64,000 nucleotides of DNA from Azoarcus sp. TTM-91 (GTDB lineage: Bacteria; Pseudomonadota; Gammaproteobacteria; Burkholderiales; Rhodocyclaceae): assembly GCF_012911025.1 (NCBI RefSeq), contig NZ_WUEI01000002.1, positions 62,001-126,000 of the forward strand, given 5' to 3'. This document shows positions 49,751 through 59,463 of the stretch, in pieces (the first letter of the stretch is position 1; each line of letters begins with the position of its first letter). A program made the position numbers and the translations under genes. The notes under the pieces were generated by a model. It had not been told where the DNA came from, did no database searches, and saw only the letters and a program-made list of their open reading frames with translations.

Positions 49751-50536
49751 ATGCCCCGCATCGAACGATCCCGGCTACGCCTGCTTGCCTCGCTCACAAT
49801 GGGAGTAGCCGCTCCGGCATTCGCCTGGGCCGCCGAGACAGAAACCCCAGCGGAAAAGAAAGACGACGCTGCCAACCAGTTGGTGGCGCGCGCAGATGAA
49901 ATCCGTTTTCCGCGTGAGAGCTTTCAGACTGAAATCACCATCACCAACTTCAGCGGCGAGCAGGAGGGCGAAACACGGAAATTCCGCGTTTTGTCCCGTG
50001 GCAATGAAAACACCATCGTCCTCACGCTGGAGCCCGCTTCAGAACGCGGCCAAGCTTTGCTGATGCGCGCACGGGATCTCTGGGTTTTCCTGCCTAGCGT
50101 ATCGCAGCCTGTTCGCCTCTCACTTGCTCAGCGACTGACCGGACAGGTTGCCAATGGCGACCTCGCAAGAGCCAACTTCGCAGGCGACTACAACCCGACA
50201 CTGATTGGCACCGAAACACTGGACGGGCAAACCGCCCAAGTTCTTGAACTTACCGCAGTGGATCGCAGCGTGACCTACTCCAAGGTGAAATACTGGATAC
50301 GCGAGCAGGACGGCCGCCCGATAAAGGCCGAGTTTTACGCACTATCCGGGCGGCTGCTCAAAACCTGCTACTACGAGAACTTCAAGGAAATGGCTGGGCG
50401 CGTACGCCCCACGCGCCTCGTCATGGAGGACGCCTTGAAGAAGGGAGAGAAGTCCGTCCTCAGCTACGAGAACATGGCGCTACGTGATTTACCGGAGCGG
50501 GTATTCACTCGCGAATACCTGAAACGACTGGAGTAG
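49751..50536 (+). CDS. LolA-like periplasmic outer-membrane lipoprotein-sorting protein
   Basis: The 261-residue product has a signal peptide (LRLLASLTMGVAAPAFAWA, cleavage about residue 25) and then the LolA-like fold of the outer-membrane lipoprotein-sorting family: FQTEITITNFSGEQEGETRK, LLMRARDLWVFLPSVSQPVR, LTGQVANGDLARANFAGDYN and TYSKVKYWIREQDGRPIKAE. It would carry a lipid or lipoprotein across the periplasm. AAGGA lies 9 bases before ATG 49751, which is why it is preferred to 49721. Paired divergently with the LolD-like ATPase, suggesting one transport system with the DUF1302 channel. Ends just before a shared terminator. Confidence 0.88.
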   Translation: MPRIERSRLRLLASLTMGVAAPAFAWAAETETPAEKKDDAANQLVARADEIRFPRESFQTEITITNFSGEQEGETRKFRVLSRGNENTIVLTLEPASERGQALLMRARDLWVFLPSVSQPVRLSLAQRLTGQVANGDLARANFAGDYNPTLIGTETLDGQTAQVLELTAVDRSVTYSKVKYWIREQDGRPIKAEFYALSGRLLKTCYYENFKEMAGRVRPTRLVMEDALKKGEKSVLSYENMALRDLPERVFTREYLKRLE

Positions 50537-50580
50537 TAAAACATAAGCGGGAAACTACTCAGATCACTCTCCAGAAAAAC

Positions 50581-50607
50581 AAAACGGGCGCCGAAGCGCC
50601 CGTTTTT
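50581..50607. terminator. Bidirectional intrinsic terminator
   Basis: Stem GGGCGC-CGAA-GCGCCC extended by C-G and A-T pairs (50581-50606) with A-run on one side and T-run on the other. It lies between the convergent LolA-like gene (ends 50536) and porin gene (ends 50632) and can serve both. Confidence 0.9.
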
Positions 50608-50631
50608 CATCCAAGCTCGTACTAGACGAGA

Positions 50632-51735
50632 TTAGAAGGAGTGACGGACACCCACGTTGAAGCCGCGCTCGTAGGCACCAGACGCGATGTTGGCACCGGT
50701 CGCATCACCGATGCTGGCAGCAACGCCAGCAGTCTCAGCCGCATTGTTGTTGTTGATGTCGGCGTAGGCGGTGTAGATCGCGGTACGCTTGGACAGCGCG
50801 TGCTCGTAGCCGATACCCCACTGGCTGGACTTGCCATCGCTGGAGCCGTCGATCTCGGCCTTGCGACGACCGTAGGAAGCCTGGATCTTGCCGGCGGCAC
50901 CGACCGGAACAGCAGCCGTCAGGGCCCATTGCTTAAACTTCACGTCGGAGTTGGCGGCAACGGCCTGCACGTCGCGCACACCGTAGATCGCGCCCAGCTT
51001 CACGACGCCAAAGTCATAGGTACCAGCCAAGTCCCACACCTTGATCGCATCGGTACCAGCAGCATTGCCACTGGCAGAGTTGAGGTGGATCTGGTGCAGG
51101 TTCAGACCGACATAGACCGGGCCGTTCTTGTAGGACGGGGAGAACGCCCAAGCGCGGCCGTCTTCGCTGGTGGCGAGCCCATAGCCATTCCCACGGGTTT
51201 CATCGCCGGAGAAGTTGTTGGTCCAGCCAGCCACAAAGCTGAAGCCACCCCAGTTCGGGGAGACATAAGCGGCCAAGTTGTCCAGACGGGCGTCACCCAT
51301 GTAGATGTTCGCCAAGGAAGCCACGGTCCCCTTGCCAAAGCCGAACGGATCGATATTTTGGACGATCATCAAGTGTTGCGGGGCGTACTGACGACCCAGC
51401 GCGACGGTACCGAAACCGCCGGACAGGGACACGTAGGACTGACGGTTCACGCTACCGACGGTGCCGCCGGCAGTTTCGCTGCGACCGAAGCCCATCTCGT
51501 ACACAAAGCCGGCCTTCAGACCATTGCCCAGGTCTTCAGTACCCTTGAAACCGATACGGTTACCGGCGCTCACGCCGCCATCCAGGGCGCTGCGGGAATC
51601 CAGACCGTCGATACGGCTGTCACCGGTCCACTGGTAGCCGTAGTCGACCACACCGTAGATCGTCACGTTGGACTGCGCGAAAGCCGGCGCGGACATCAGG
51701 CCAGCAACAGCCAGCGCGATCAGTTTCTTCTGCAT
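50632..51735 (-). CDS. Gram-negative porin (betaproteobacterial type)
   Basis: The 367-residue protein has a signal peptide (KKLIALAVAGLMSAPAFA, cut after residue 20) and the typical porin start QSNVTIYGVVDYGYQW. Landmarks are NRIGFKGTEDLGNGLKAGF, VYEMGF, VSLSGGFGTVALGRQYAP (L2/L3 region that precedes the constriction loop) and the C-terminal strand FNVGVRHSF ending in Phe. It forms trimeric general diffusion channels in the outer membrane. AGAGGAG precedes the ATG by 7 bases. Codon use (heavily biased to GGC/CTG/ACC) suggests high expression. It is monocistronic with a terminator at 50581-50607. Confidence 0.95.
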   Translation of the reverse strand: MQKKLIALAVAGLMSAPAFAQSNVTIYGVVDYGYQWTGDSRIDGLDSRSALDGGVSAGNRIGFKGTEDLGNGLKAGFVYEMGFGRSETAGGTVGSVNRQSYVSLSGGFGTVALGRQYAPQHLMIVQNIDPFGFGKGTVASLANIYMGDARLDNLAAYVSPNWGGFSFVAGWTNNFSGDETRGNGYGLATSEDGRAWAFSPSYKNGPVYVGLNLHQIHLNSASGNAAGTDAIKVWDLAGTYDFGVVKLGAIYGVRDVQAVAANSDVKFKQWALTAAVPVGAAGKIQASYGRRKAEIDGSSDGKSSQWGIGYEHALSKRTAIYTAYADINNNNAAETAGVAASIGDATGANIASGAYERGFNVGVRHSF

Positions 51736-52201
51736 TTGCTTCTCCTCTAATTGAAGTTGAGACCGCTGGGCAGGGCCCGGGCCCGACTTACCTCTCTAAC
51801 GAGGGGTTGCGGCGATTTTGCAAATGGGGAAGGACCGCAGGCAAGCACGATGTGAGGAAACCGACAGTTTGGCGACGAAGCTGTTGCATGTGTGCAACAG
51901 CCGCCAGCGGCCTTGAACGGAGGGCGATGAGGCACATCCGCGTCAAACCCTTGGCATCAAAGGCAAACTGCCCGGGAGTCAAAGGGAAGACGGCCTTCCC
52001 CCAGCCCGCCTCTCTCCGAAGCAGAAAAGGGATGGCTCTCCCGTCCAGGCAATCGCCGCCCCCATACTCCGGCGGCCGAGTCGTTCGGCAGCTTCGAGCC
52101 GGATCTGGGGGCCACTTTCCCCCTTCGACATGCTCAGGGTGCCCCGTCTCCAGCCTCCTTGCCGGCTTAAACCCCAGGAGCCCCTGGAACTCTCCACCCC
52201 A
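51736..52201. other. Porin/rpoH intergenic region, no gene supported
   Basis: About 470 bp between divergent genes. It holds the undefined porin promoter, a short hairpin CCAGG-AGCC-CCTGG (52174-52187) and at 52121-52140 a copy of a CCCTTCGACA(T)GCTCAGGG-type sequence of the sort dispersed in many proteobacterial genomes. One 132-codon reading frame crosses the region but has no ribosome site and a composition unlike real proteins. Confidence 0.6.
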
Positions 52202-52228
52202 TTAGCACTCTCAAACCTCGAGTGCTAA
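52202..52228 (+). promoter_or_regulatory. CIRCE operator (HrcA-binding site) upstream of rpoH
   Basis: TTAGCACTC (52202-52210), a 9-bp spacer (52211-52219) and GAGTGCTAA (52220-52228) match the CIRCE consensus TTAGCACTC-N9-GAGTGCTAA perfectly. HrcA binds CIRCE to repress heat-shock genes such as groESL and dnaK. Here it lies 26 bp before the rpoH ATG, in a position to repress its transcription. CCCCATTA at 52197-52204, overlapping the left arm, resembles the -10 element of sigma-32 promoters, but no convincing -35 was found. Confidence 0.95.
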
Positions 52229-52254
52229 GATTCGGCACACGGAGGTATACACAT

Positions 52255-53106
<852 letters not shown>

Positions 53107-53127
53107 GCCCCTGCCGCCCTGGATGAG

Positions 53128-53160
53128 AAAACGGCAGCGTCATCGCTGCCGTTTTTCTTT
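53128..53160. terminator. Bidirectional intrinsic terminator between rpoH and the SCO gene
   Basis: Perfect 9-bp stem ACGGCAGCG-TCAT-CGCTGCCGT (53131-53152) with flanking AAA and TTTTTCTTT. It terminates rpoH on the plus strand and, read in reverse, the cytochrome oxidase gene cluster on the minus strand. Confidence 0.93.
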
Positions 53161-53751
53161 TCAGCGCCCTGCGAGCAAGCGCTTCAGGTCAGCAGCGATG
53201 TTTTCCGCCGTTTCGCCATGCTTCACATAGAGGCGCAGCTTGCCTTCCGGATCGAAGACGTAGGTGCCGGCAGAGTGATCCACCGTGTAGTGGTTGCCGC
53301 TGGTATCCCCGCTCTTGCGGTAGAAGACGCGAAAATCACGCGCCACGGCGGCGGTTTCCTCCAGGCTGCCGTGCAGGCCGACGAAGCGCGGGTCGAAGGC
53401 GGGGACGTACTGAGCCAGCAACTCCTCGGTGTCGCGCTCCGGGTCCACCGTCACGAACAGCACCTGCACCTTGTCTGCCTCCGGGCCGAGCTGGCGCATC
53501 ACCTCGGCCATGGTTGCGAGGTTGGTGGGGCAGACGTCCGGGCATTGGGTGTAGCCGAAGAACAGGGTGACGGCCTTGCCGCGGAAATCGGCCAGCGTGC
53601 GCGCCTTGCCGGTGTGATCCTTGAGCGCGAGTTGCCTGCCGTAGTCGGCGCCGGTGATGTCGGTGGAATGGAAACCGGGAGCGGAGGGGGTGCAGCCGGC
53701 GAGGGTGGCGGCCAGCGAAACCGCTGCCGCCAGGATCAGGGGTCGAAGCAT
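53161..53751 (-). CDS. SCO1/SenC copper chaperone for cytochrome c oxidase
   Basis: The 196-residue lipoprotein has a signal peptide with lipobox LAGC (Cys near residue 20) and the SCO thioredoxin-like domain. TLFFGYTQCPDVCPTN carries the copper-binding CxxxC, and VDHSAGTYVFDPEGKLR supplies the third ligand His. VLFVTVDPERDTEELL is typical of the family. It delivers copper to the CuA site of subunit II in the periplasm. Last gene of the oxidase cluster on the minus strand, 12 bp after ctaB. Confidence 0.95.
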   Translation of the reverse strand: MLRPLILAAAVSLAATLAGCTPSAPGFHSTDITGADYGRQLALKDHTGKARTLADFRGKAVTLFFGYTQCPDVCPTNLATMAEVMRQLGPEADKVQVLFVTVDPERDTEELLAQYVPAFDPRFVGLHGSLEETAAVARDFRVFYRKSGDTSGNHYTVDHSAGTYVFDPEGKLRLYVKHGETAENIAADLKRLLAGR

Positions 53752-53763
53752 CAGGAAGGTATC

Positions 53764-54663
53764 TCAGGGGCTCAGGTAGTGGTCTGCCAGCAGGGCGGCA
53801 AACAGCAATGATAGGTAGACGATGGAAAAGCGGAAAGTTCGGCGGGCGAGGGCGTCACTGTAATCCCGGTGAAGACGCCAGGCATAACCGATGAAACGCA
53901 GGCCCAACAACACCGCAATGGCGAGATACAGCGCGCCGCTCATGCGGGTGGCGAAGGGCAGCAAGGTGACCGCGAACAGCACCAGGGTGTAGAGCAATAC
54001 CGACAGCCGGGTGAATTCCGCGCCGTGGGTCACTGGCAGCATCGGCAGGCCGGCGCGGGCGTAGTCGGCGGTGCGGTACAAGGCCAGCGCCCAGAAGTGC
54101 GGTGGCGTCCAGGCGAAGATGATGAGGAAGAGCAGCAGTGCATCCGCGCTCACCTCGCCGCTCACTGCCGCCCAGCCCAGCACCGGCGGCATTGCGCCGG
54201 CCGCGCCACCGATGACGATGTTCTGCGGCGTGCGCGGCTTGAGGAACACGGTATAGACCACCGCGTAGCCGAGAAAGGTCGCCAGCGTCAGCCACATTGT
54301 CAGCGCGTTGACCGCGCCGCCCAGCAGCCACAGGCCGGCGCCGCCGAGCAGGACGGCGAAGACCAGCACTTCCGCACTACCCAGATCCCCCCGCGGCAGC
54401 GGCCGTCCGCGGGTGCGTGCCATGCGGGCATCGAGTTGCTGCTCTATCAGGCAGTTGACCGCCGCCGCCGCGCCAGCAACGCAGGCGATGCCCAGCGTGG
54501 CGCAGAACACCAGCGCGGGCGCCGGCAGGCCGTCGGGCACCGCCAGGAACATGCCGATTACCGCGCAGAACACGATCAAGGCATTCACCCGCGGTTTAGT
54601 CAGCGCAACGAAGGACTGCAGGCGGCGCAGGCCATCGCCGGCGTTCAGCGTGATCGTCTTCAT
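53764..54663 (-). CDS. ctaB: Protoheme IX farnesyltransferase (heme O synthase)
   Basis: The 299-residue integral membrane prenyltransferase has about eight or nine spans. [18 protein letters not shown] is the family opening, [20 protein letters not shown] the aspartate-rich NxxxDxxxMxRTxxRP motif that binds farnesyl diphosphate, and [19 protein letters not shown] the second conserved loop. It turns heme B into heme O for the aa3 oxidase. ATG 54663 follows GAGGGG by 6 bases and overlaps the ctaA stop (ATGA). Confidence 0.96.
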   Translation of the reverse strand: MKTITLNAGDGLRRLQSFVALTKPRVNALIVFCAVIGMFLAVPDGLPAPALVFCATLGIACVAGAAAAVNCLIEQQLDARMARTRGRPLPRGDLGSAEVLVFAVLLGGAGLWLLGGAVNALTMWLTLATFLGYAVVYTVFLKPRTPQNIVIGGAAGAMPPVLGWAAVSGEVSADALLLFLIIFAWTPPHFWALALYRTADYARAGLPMLPVTHGAEFTRLSVLLYTLVLFAVTLLPFATRMSGALYLAIAVLLGLRFIGYAWRLHRDYSDALARRTFRFSIVYLSLLFAALLADHYLSP

Positions 54664-55799
54664 GCATGCCCCCTCTTGCGCATGGCCGTCGGCCGGAAGG
54701 GCAGCACCTGCCCATGGGAATGTGCCGCCGCCGACCATCCGAGCCGGGCGGGGCCCGGCCTTGCGCGGAAACGCAAGCCCGCAGGCGCGGTCCGCAGGCA
54801 GAAGCCGTGATTGATCCACACCAGGATGCCGAGCAGCAGCGCGGCACCGGCGTTGTGCGCCACCGCCAGCCCCAGCGGCAGGCTAAACAGCACATTGGCG
54901 ATGCCGATGGCGACCTGCAGCAGCACGCCAGCGATCAGCACCCGCCCCATGAGGGCCGCCGCTGGCTGCCGGCTCAAGCGCCAGCCCGCAGCGACCAGGA
55001 AGCCGCCCACCAGCACCGCGCCGATGCGATGCATCCAGTGGATCGCCGTCAGCGCGGCAAAGGACAGCGGCTCGCCGTCGGCCGTCATGCCCAGTTCGCG
55101 CACCACATGGAAGGCGTTGCGGTAATCGGTTTCCGGCCACAGGCTGCCGTGGCAGGTGGGGAAATCCGGGCAGGCCAGCGCAGCGTAATTGGTGCTGGTC
55201 CAGCCGCCCAGGGCGATCTGCGCGACCAGCAGCAGCAAGCCCAGCCGCAGCGCCGCCACCGTTGCTGGCGCGGCAGCCACTCGCCGGACACCCGAAGCCC
55301 GCAGCGCGATCCAGGCCAGCAAGCCGAGCACCGCCATACCGCCCAGCAGGTGGGCGGTAACGATGGCCGGCTTCAGCAGCAGGGTCACCGTCCATTTGCC
55401 GAGCAAGCCCTGCAGCACCACCACCGCAAGCAGCAGCAATGCGGCTACCGGGGCGCTGCGCGCCGCCCCCTCGCGCTCGCCGCGCAGACGCCAGGCCAGC
55501 ACGGCGATGGCGATCAGCAGCAGGCCCAGGCCGCCGGCCAGATAGCGGTGGATCATCTCCTTCCAGGCCTTCGCCAGGCTCACCGGGCCGTATGGATCGG
55601 CAGCATGGGCAGCGAGGATGTCGTCAGCGGCGTGATGCGGACTCAGCTGACCATAGCAGCCCGGCCAGTCCGGACAGCCGAGGCCGGCGTCGGAGAGGCG
55701 CACGTAGGCACCGACGACGACCACGATCAGCGTCAGCACCAGCGCGGCAAAGACGCAGCGGCGATAGGCCTTCATCACGCCCCCGGCCGCCGCCTTCAT
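54660..55799 (-). CDS. ctaA: Heme A synthase (COX15/CtaA)
   Basis: The 379-residue membrane protein has two four-helix repeats. Heme-ligand histidines and the catalytic glutamate are visible: [11 protein letters not shown] (Glu and His), [29 protein letters not shown]. Two Cys pairs (GCPDWPGC and ACPDFPTC) sit in the matching periplasmic loops. It oxidises the C8 methyl of heme O to formyl. The tail after the last span (about 40 residues, [20 protein letters not shown]) is longer than usual. A second Met at codon 9 (55775) is an alternative start. Overlaps its upstream neighbour by 4 bases. Confidence 0.95.
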   Translation of the reverse strand: MKAAAGGVMKAYRRCVFAALVLTLIVVVVGAYVRLSDAGLGCPDWPGCYGQLSPHHAADDILAAHAADPYGPVSLAKAWKEMIHRYLAGGLGLLLIAIAVLAWRLRGEREGAARSAPVAALLLLAVVVLQGLLGKWTVTLLLKPAIVTAHLLGGMAVLGLLAWIALRASGVRRVAAAPATVAALRLGLLLLVAQIALGGWTSTNYAALACPDFPTCHGSLWPETDYRNAFHVVRELGMTADGEPLSFAALTAIHWMHRIGAVLVGGFLVAAGWRLSRQPAAALMGRVLIAGVLLQVAIGIANVLFSLPLGLAVAHNAGAALLLGILVWINHGFCLRTAPAGLRFRARPGPARLGWSAAAHSHGQVLPFRPTAMRKRGHA

Positions 55800-56446
55800 T
55801 GCCCTTCTCCCCGGCCCAGGGCGGAGTACTTCAGCAAGCGCTGCAGGTCCCGCATCATGCCGCGGGTGTCCTCGGTGGCATCCACCGCGTCCGGGAAGCG
55901 CATCATCACCTGCCCCCGCGGGTCGACCAGGAAGACGCGGCCAGCGTTCGCCTCCGGCAGGCTTTGCAGCCAGGCCCCGCTGGCGCGCGCCACCCGCAAG
56001 CCGGCATGCTCCGCCAGCAGGGCCGTCCCGGGCCGGCCGTCATCGCTCACCAGCCACAGGCGCGCCACCCGCTCCATTTCCTTGCCCTGCGCCAGGCGCG
56101 TCTGACGCATGCGGTAGAGAGCATCGACGCAGGCCGAGGGGCAGGCGGCCGGAGCGGCCAGTACCAGCGTCCAGCGGCCACGCAGTTCGTCTGCGGAAAA
56201 CTCCGGCTGCCCCGCCACCCCGGGCAAGGTTTCAGCCCCCAGCGGCAGGGGGCTCAGCAGCACGCCGAAATTGACCCTGCCAGCCGGTTGCCAGACATAG
56301 AAGGCGAGGTAGGAAGCCAGCACCGGCAATACGCAGACCAGCGCCAGCGCCAGCAGCGTACGCCGCCCCTGGCTGCGGCGCCGCAGCGCGGGAGCCGATG
56401 CGTCAGACAGGGTCGCACTTGCCATTGCCGGCCTTCTCGTTTCCAT
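55796..56446 (-). CDS. Single-span cytochrome oxidase-associated protein, SCO-like fold
   Basis: The 216-residue product has one N-terminal membrane span (LLALALVCVLPVLASYLAFY) and a periplasmic domain with GRWTLVLAAPAACPSACVDAL, a CxxxC arrangement resembling SCO proteins, and a terminal RVFLVDPRGQVMMRFP strand. In betaproteobacterial oxidase clusters a protein of this description always lies between SURF1 and CtaA; it probably helps oxidase assembly, perhaps as a thiol or copper protein. ATG 56446 is supported by GGAGG 7 bases upstream and makes a 44-bp overlap with the SURF1 3' end; ATG 56425 is an alternative. Confidence 0.85.
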   Translation of the reverse strand: METRRPAMASATLSDASAPALRRRSQGRRTLLALALVCVLPVLASYLAFYVWQPAGRVNFGVLLSPLPLGAETLPGVAGQPEFSADELRGRWTLVLAAPAACPSACVDALYRMRQTRLAQGKEMERVARLWLVSDDGRPGTALLAEHAGLRVARASGAWLQSLPEANAGRVFLVDPRGQVMMRFPDAVDATEDTRGMMRDLQRLLKYSALGRGEGQ

Positions 56447-57179
56447 GTCGAACCCTCCGTTCAGCGCCACGCCGGGCGCGCCACCCGCTGATGCCGCCAA
56501 AAACCGTCGCCAGCGCGGCCAGGCCGTACCACTGCAGCGCATAGCCGCGGTGGCGATCGACGCCGGCATCCGGCCGCGGCCAGTCCCTCAGCAGGCCATC
56601 GTCCGCGGCGGAGGTCTGCCAGAGCAGCCAGGCAGCAACCGGCGTTCCCGTGCGGGCCGTGTAGCGCTCGGCGTCCACCCCTTGCCAGCGCGGCCCATCC
56701 GCCCCCTCGCCACCGAGCGCGAAGCCGGCGGGCGGGGAGTAGTGCGCGCGCCCTTCCACGTCCTGAGTGCCGACGGGCACCGGCACCTCAGGCAGCCGCG
56801 CCCGATCCAGCCCGGCGGCGATCCAGCCCCGATTCACCAGCACCTGCCCGGAGCCATCCGCCAGCTCCAACGGGGTGAAAACCTGGTAGCCCGCGCGGCC
56901 CTCGTGGGTGCGGTTGTCGAGGAAAACGGTGCCACTGCCGCGCCAGCGTCCCACCAGCACCAGCAGCTGCCCCTCCTCCGGCCTCGCCTGCGCACCCACG
57001 GACCTGGGCGCCTGTTGTGCGAGGGCGTCCAAGCGCGCTTGCAGGGCGCTCTTCTCATCGGCGCGGCGCAGCTGCCAGTTGCCCAACTGCAGCGTGAGCA
57101 AAGCCAGTGCGAGGCAGGCCAGCGCCGGCAGCACGCGGGCGATCAGCCGGCGCACCGGACGCCTCTCCCACCACAGCAC
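56403..57179 (-). CDS. SURF1-family cytochrome oxidase assembly protein
   Basis: The 258-residue protein has the SURF1 layout: N-terminal span (VLPALACLALALLTLQLGNW, then QLRRADEK, the classic LGxWQxxR motif), a periplasmic domain with VFLDNRTHEGRAGYQVFTPL and VLVNRGWIAAG, and a second span (HRGYALQWYGLAALATVFGG with YALQWY hallmark). It helps insert heme A into subunit I. The start is a GTG at 57179. The 3' end overlaps the next gene. Divergent from the small DUF2909 gene at 57300. Confidence 0.94.
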   Translation of the reverse strand: MLWWERRPVRRLIARVLPALACLALALLTLQLGNWQLRRADEKSALQARLDALAQQAPRSVGAQARPEEGQLLVLVGRWRGSGTVFLDNRTHEGRAGYQVFTPLELADGSGQVLVNRGWIAAGLDRARLPEVPVPVGTQDVEGRAHYSPPAGFALGGEGADGPRWQGVDAERYTARTGTPVAAWLLWQTSAADDGLLRDWPRPDAGVDRHRGYALQWYGLAALATVFGGISGWRARRGAERRVRHGNEKAGNGKCDPV

Positions 57180-57299
57180 GGCATCCAGGGAGTTCCCGCG
57201 CGCAGCAGCCTTGCGAGAGCGTTCATGCCCGCGTCCCCCACGCTGGCAGCCGGTGGGGCCTCGCCCCTAAACTGCAAACGCTCACCGGAGAGTTCAGCC

Positions 57300-57494
57300 A
57301 TGCGCATCGCCGTCATCGCCTTTCTCGTGCTCATCGTCGCCAGCCTGGCGTCCGCCCTCGGCTTCCTGCTGCGCGACCGCGGCCAAGGCACGCGCACCGC
57401 CAGGGCGCTAGCGATACGCGTAGGCCTGTCCATCACCCTGTTCCTGCTGCTGATGGCCGGCTTCGCCAGCGGTCTCATCGACGGCAAGCTCTGA
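57300..57494 (+). CDS. DUF2909-family twin-transmembrane protein
   Basis: The 64-residue protein has two membrane spans (AVIAFLVLIVASLASALGFLL, landmark only, and VGLSITLFLLLMAGFASGL) with a short basic loop RDRGQGTRTARAL. It matches the DUF2909 twin-transmembrane family found beside SURF1 in betaproteobacteria. GGAG lies 9 bases before the ATG. It is the only plus-strand gene inside an otherwise minus-strand oxidase cluster, sitting between SURF1 and subunit III. Confidence 0.88.
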   Translation: MRIAVIAFLVLIVASLASALGFLLRDRGQGTRTARALAIRVGLSITLFLLLMAGFASGLIDGKL

Positions 57495-57505
57495 GGCCGC
57501 CGGGG

Positions 57506-58372
57506 CTAGAGCCAATACACCACGACGAAGAGGATCAGCCACACCACGTCCACGAAGTGCCAATACCAGGCGGCGGCCTCGAAGCCGAAGTGGTGCTGGG
57601 CGTTGAAGTGGCCCGCAACGGCGCGGCACAGCATCACCGTGAGCATGATCGCGCCCACCGTCACATGCAGGCCGTGGAAGCCGGTGAGCATGAAGAAGGT
57701 GGAACCGTAGATGCCGGTATCCAGCCGCAGGTTGAGCTCGCCATAGGCATGCACGTACTCGTAGGCCTGGAAGCCGAGGAAGATGGCGCCGAGCAGGATG
57801 GTGAGCAGCAGGCCCAGCTTCAATTGGCCGCGCTTGTCTTTGAGCAGGCCGTAGTGCGCCCAGGTGAGGGTGGCACCGGAGGTGAGCAGGATCAGGGTAT
57901 TGATCGCCGGGATGCCCCAGGCGCCCATGGGGGTAAAGGGCTCTACCGCCGCGGTGTCCAGCGCGCGCGGCCCGGCATTCGGCCACGCGCCGTTGTAGCC
58001 CTGCCACAGCAGCGCCTCGTTCTCGCCGGAAGAGAGCGCGGGCACCGCCAGCGCCCGCACGTAGAACAGCGCGCCGAAGAACGCGGCGAAGAACATCACC
58101 TCTGAGAAGATGAACCAGCCCATGGACCAGCGGAAGGAAGCGTCCACCCGGGTGCCGTACTTGCCGCCCTGGGACTCCCGCACCACCTGCCCGAACCAGC
58201 CGAACAGCATGTAGATCAGGATGGCGATGCCGAGGAAGAAGATCCACGGCCCGGCCTTGACCTGGTTGACCCACAGCGCCGCGCCGGCACCGAACAGCAG
58301 CAGCGCGATAGAGCCGAAGATGGGGAACCGCGAGGGCTCCGGCACGAAGTAGCGTTCCAGCGTCTCACTCAT
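57506..58372 (-). CDS. ctaE: Cytochrome c oxidase subunit III
   Basis: The 288-residue protein has seven membrane spans and the subunit III signature: SMGWFIFSEVMFFAAFFGAL (with the conserved Glu), WGIPAINTLILLTSGATLTW and FHGLHVTVGAIMLTVML, GFEAAAWYWHFVDVVWLILF at the end. It stabilises the proton-pumping core. ATG 58372 is chosen; longer in-frame extensions run through a repeat element and lack similarity. It ends 12 bp from the convergent DUF2909 gene. Confidence 0.96.
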   Translation of the reverse strand: MSETLERYFVPEPSRFPIFGSIALLLFGAGAALWVNQVKAGPWIFFLGIAILIYMLFGWFGQVVRESQGGKYGTRVDASFRWSMGWFIFSEVMFFAAFFGALFYVRALAVPALSSGENEALLWQGYNGAWPNAGPRALDTAAVEPFTPMGAWGIPAINTLILLTSGATLTWAHYGLLKDKRGQLKLGLLLTILLGAIFLGFQAYEYVHAYGELNLRLDTGIYGSTFFMLTGFHGLHVTVGAIMLTVMLCRAVAGHFNAQHHFGFEAAAWYWHFVDVVWLILFVVVYWL

Positions 58373-58603
58373 GAGCTTCACCCTCCAGCTGCCATCTGTG
58401 CGGCCCAGCGGCACGACGGCTGTCCGCAAGCACTCTGCTGCCCCACCTGGCCTCGCCCGCTGAGCCGGACTGGCCGCAATCCGGTTCAGCGGGCGAAACC
58501 TCTGTCTTTCTTCCCTCTCCCCGGCCCCCGCGAGGGGGTGGGAGAAAAACCACTCGCGGCGTAAACCAGGCCACCCGAACAGCATTGACCTGCCCGCTCA
58601 CCA
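58373..58603. repeat. Intergenic region with hairpin repeat element between DUF2970 and subunit III genes
   Basis: No gene seen in 231 bp. The centre has CCCCC-GCGA-GGGGG flanked by CTCCC on the left and GGGAG on the right (about 58515-58542), related in style to the element at 6859-7092. It could attenuate or terminate transcription between the upstream assembly genes and ctaE; no T-run follows, so this is uncertain. Confidence 0.4.
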
Positions 58604-58801
58604 CTACGCGCTCACCACTACCCTCACCACCGCAACCAGCACCAGCACGAACACCAGCCCCGCGATGAGCCCGGCGACGATCACCGCCTTCGGATCCAGG
58701 GAGCTGGCGTCCTCCTGGTAGCCACGGCGCTTGCGCACGCCGAGGAAGGACCACAGCACCGCCCTCAAGGTCGCCAGGAAGCCCGCCCTGTCGCCCGCCA
58801 T
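58604..58801 (-). CDS. DUF2970-family single-span protein
   Basis: The 65-residue protein has FLATLRAVLWSFLGVRKRRGY followed by a C-terminal span (AVIVAGLIAGLVFVLVLVAVV region), a match to the DUF2970 family that accompanies CtaG and subunit III in betaproteobacterial oxidase clusters. GxRKxxGYxxD is the invariant core. Function unknown, probably oxidase assembly. It lies 10 bp after ctaG. Confidence 0.9.
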   Translation of the reverse strand: MAGDRAGFLATLRAVLWSFLGVRKRRGYQEDASSLDPKAVIVAGLIAGLVFVLVLVAVVRVVVSA

Positions 58802-58811
58802 TCCCCGGCGC

Positions 58812-59402
58812 TCAACTTGTTCGCTGCCGGGGGCCGGCCTTGGGCGGCGGCGCCTCGGAAGTCTGGCGCCGTCCCTCGACCTCGAAGAAGGTGTAGGACA
58901 AGGTCACCGTGTGCACCTCTGCAGGCAACGCCGGATCAACAACGAACACCACCGGCATCAGCCGCCGCTCACCCGCATCCAGCGTCTGCTGCTGGAAGCA
59001 GAAGCACTCCATCTTGCGGAAGAACTGGCCGGCGAGCTGCGGCCCGTAGCTGGGCACCGCCTGGCCGGTCACCGGCTCCCCGCGCACGTTGGATACCTCG
59101 TAGGCCACTTGCACCAACTCCCCCGGATGCACCCGCATGGAACGCGTCTGCGGCTCGAAGCGCCAGGGCAGGTCGTGGGTATTGGCGTCGAACTGGACGA
59201 TCACGGTACGCGAGGCATCCACCTGGGTATTGAACACGCCGGCGTGTTCCGGCCGCAGCAGCTGGTTGATGCCGGTGACCTCGCAGATCTTTTCGTAGAA
59301 GGGCACCAGCAGGAAACCGAAGCCGAACATCGCCACCGCGGCGACGCCCAGCCGCCACAGCAATCTCCTGTTCTGCCGCTCCAGGCGGATGGCCCTGCTC
59401 AT
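58812..59402 (-). CDS. ctaG: Cytochrome c oxidase assembly protein CtaG (Cox11)
   Basis: The 196-residue protein has one N-terminal span (LGVAAVAMFGFGFLLVPFYE) and a periplasmic beta-rich domain with the copper-binding motif KMECFCFQQQTL (CFCF). VPSYGPQLAGQFFRKM (part) and LPVVFVVDPALP-type strands fit Cox11. It donates copper to the CuB site of subunit I. ATG 59402 is preferred because GGAGG sits 8 bases upstream; an upstream GTG at 59417 would be inside the ribosome-site region. Confidence 0.95.
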   Translation of the reverse strand: MSRAIRLERQNRRLLWRLGVAAVAMFGFGFLLVPFYEKICEVTGINQLLRPEHAGVFNTQVDASRTVIVQFDANTHDLPWRFEPQTRSMRVHPGELVQVAYEVSNVRGEPVTGQAVPSYGPQLAGQFFRKMECFCFQQQTLDAGERRLMPVVFVVDPALPAEVHTVTLSYTFFEVEGRRQTSEAPPPKAGPRQRTS

Positions 59403-59463
59403 GAGCATCTCCTCCACACAGGCCGCGGCGCCAACTCCGGCACCGCTCGCCGCCGCATCCCGT

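Noticed and set aside
51807-52205. 132-codon frame in the porin/rpoH intergenic region
   Set aside because: No ribosome site, unusual Cys/Arg/Ser/Pro composition, contains dispersed repeat sequence, no recognisable family.
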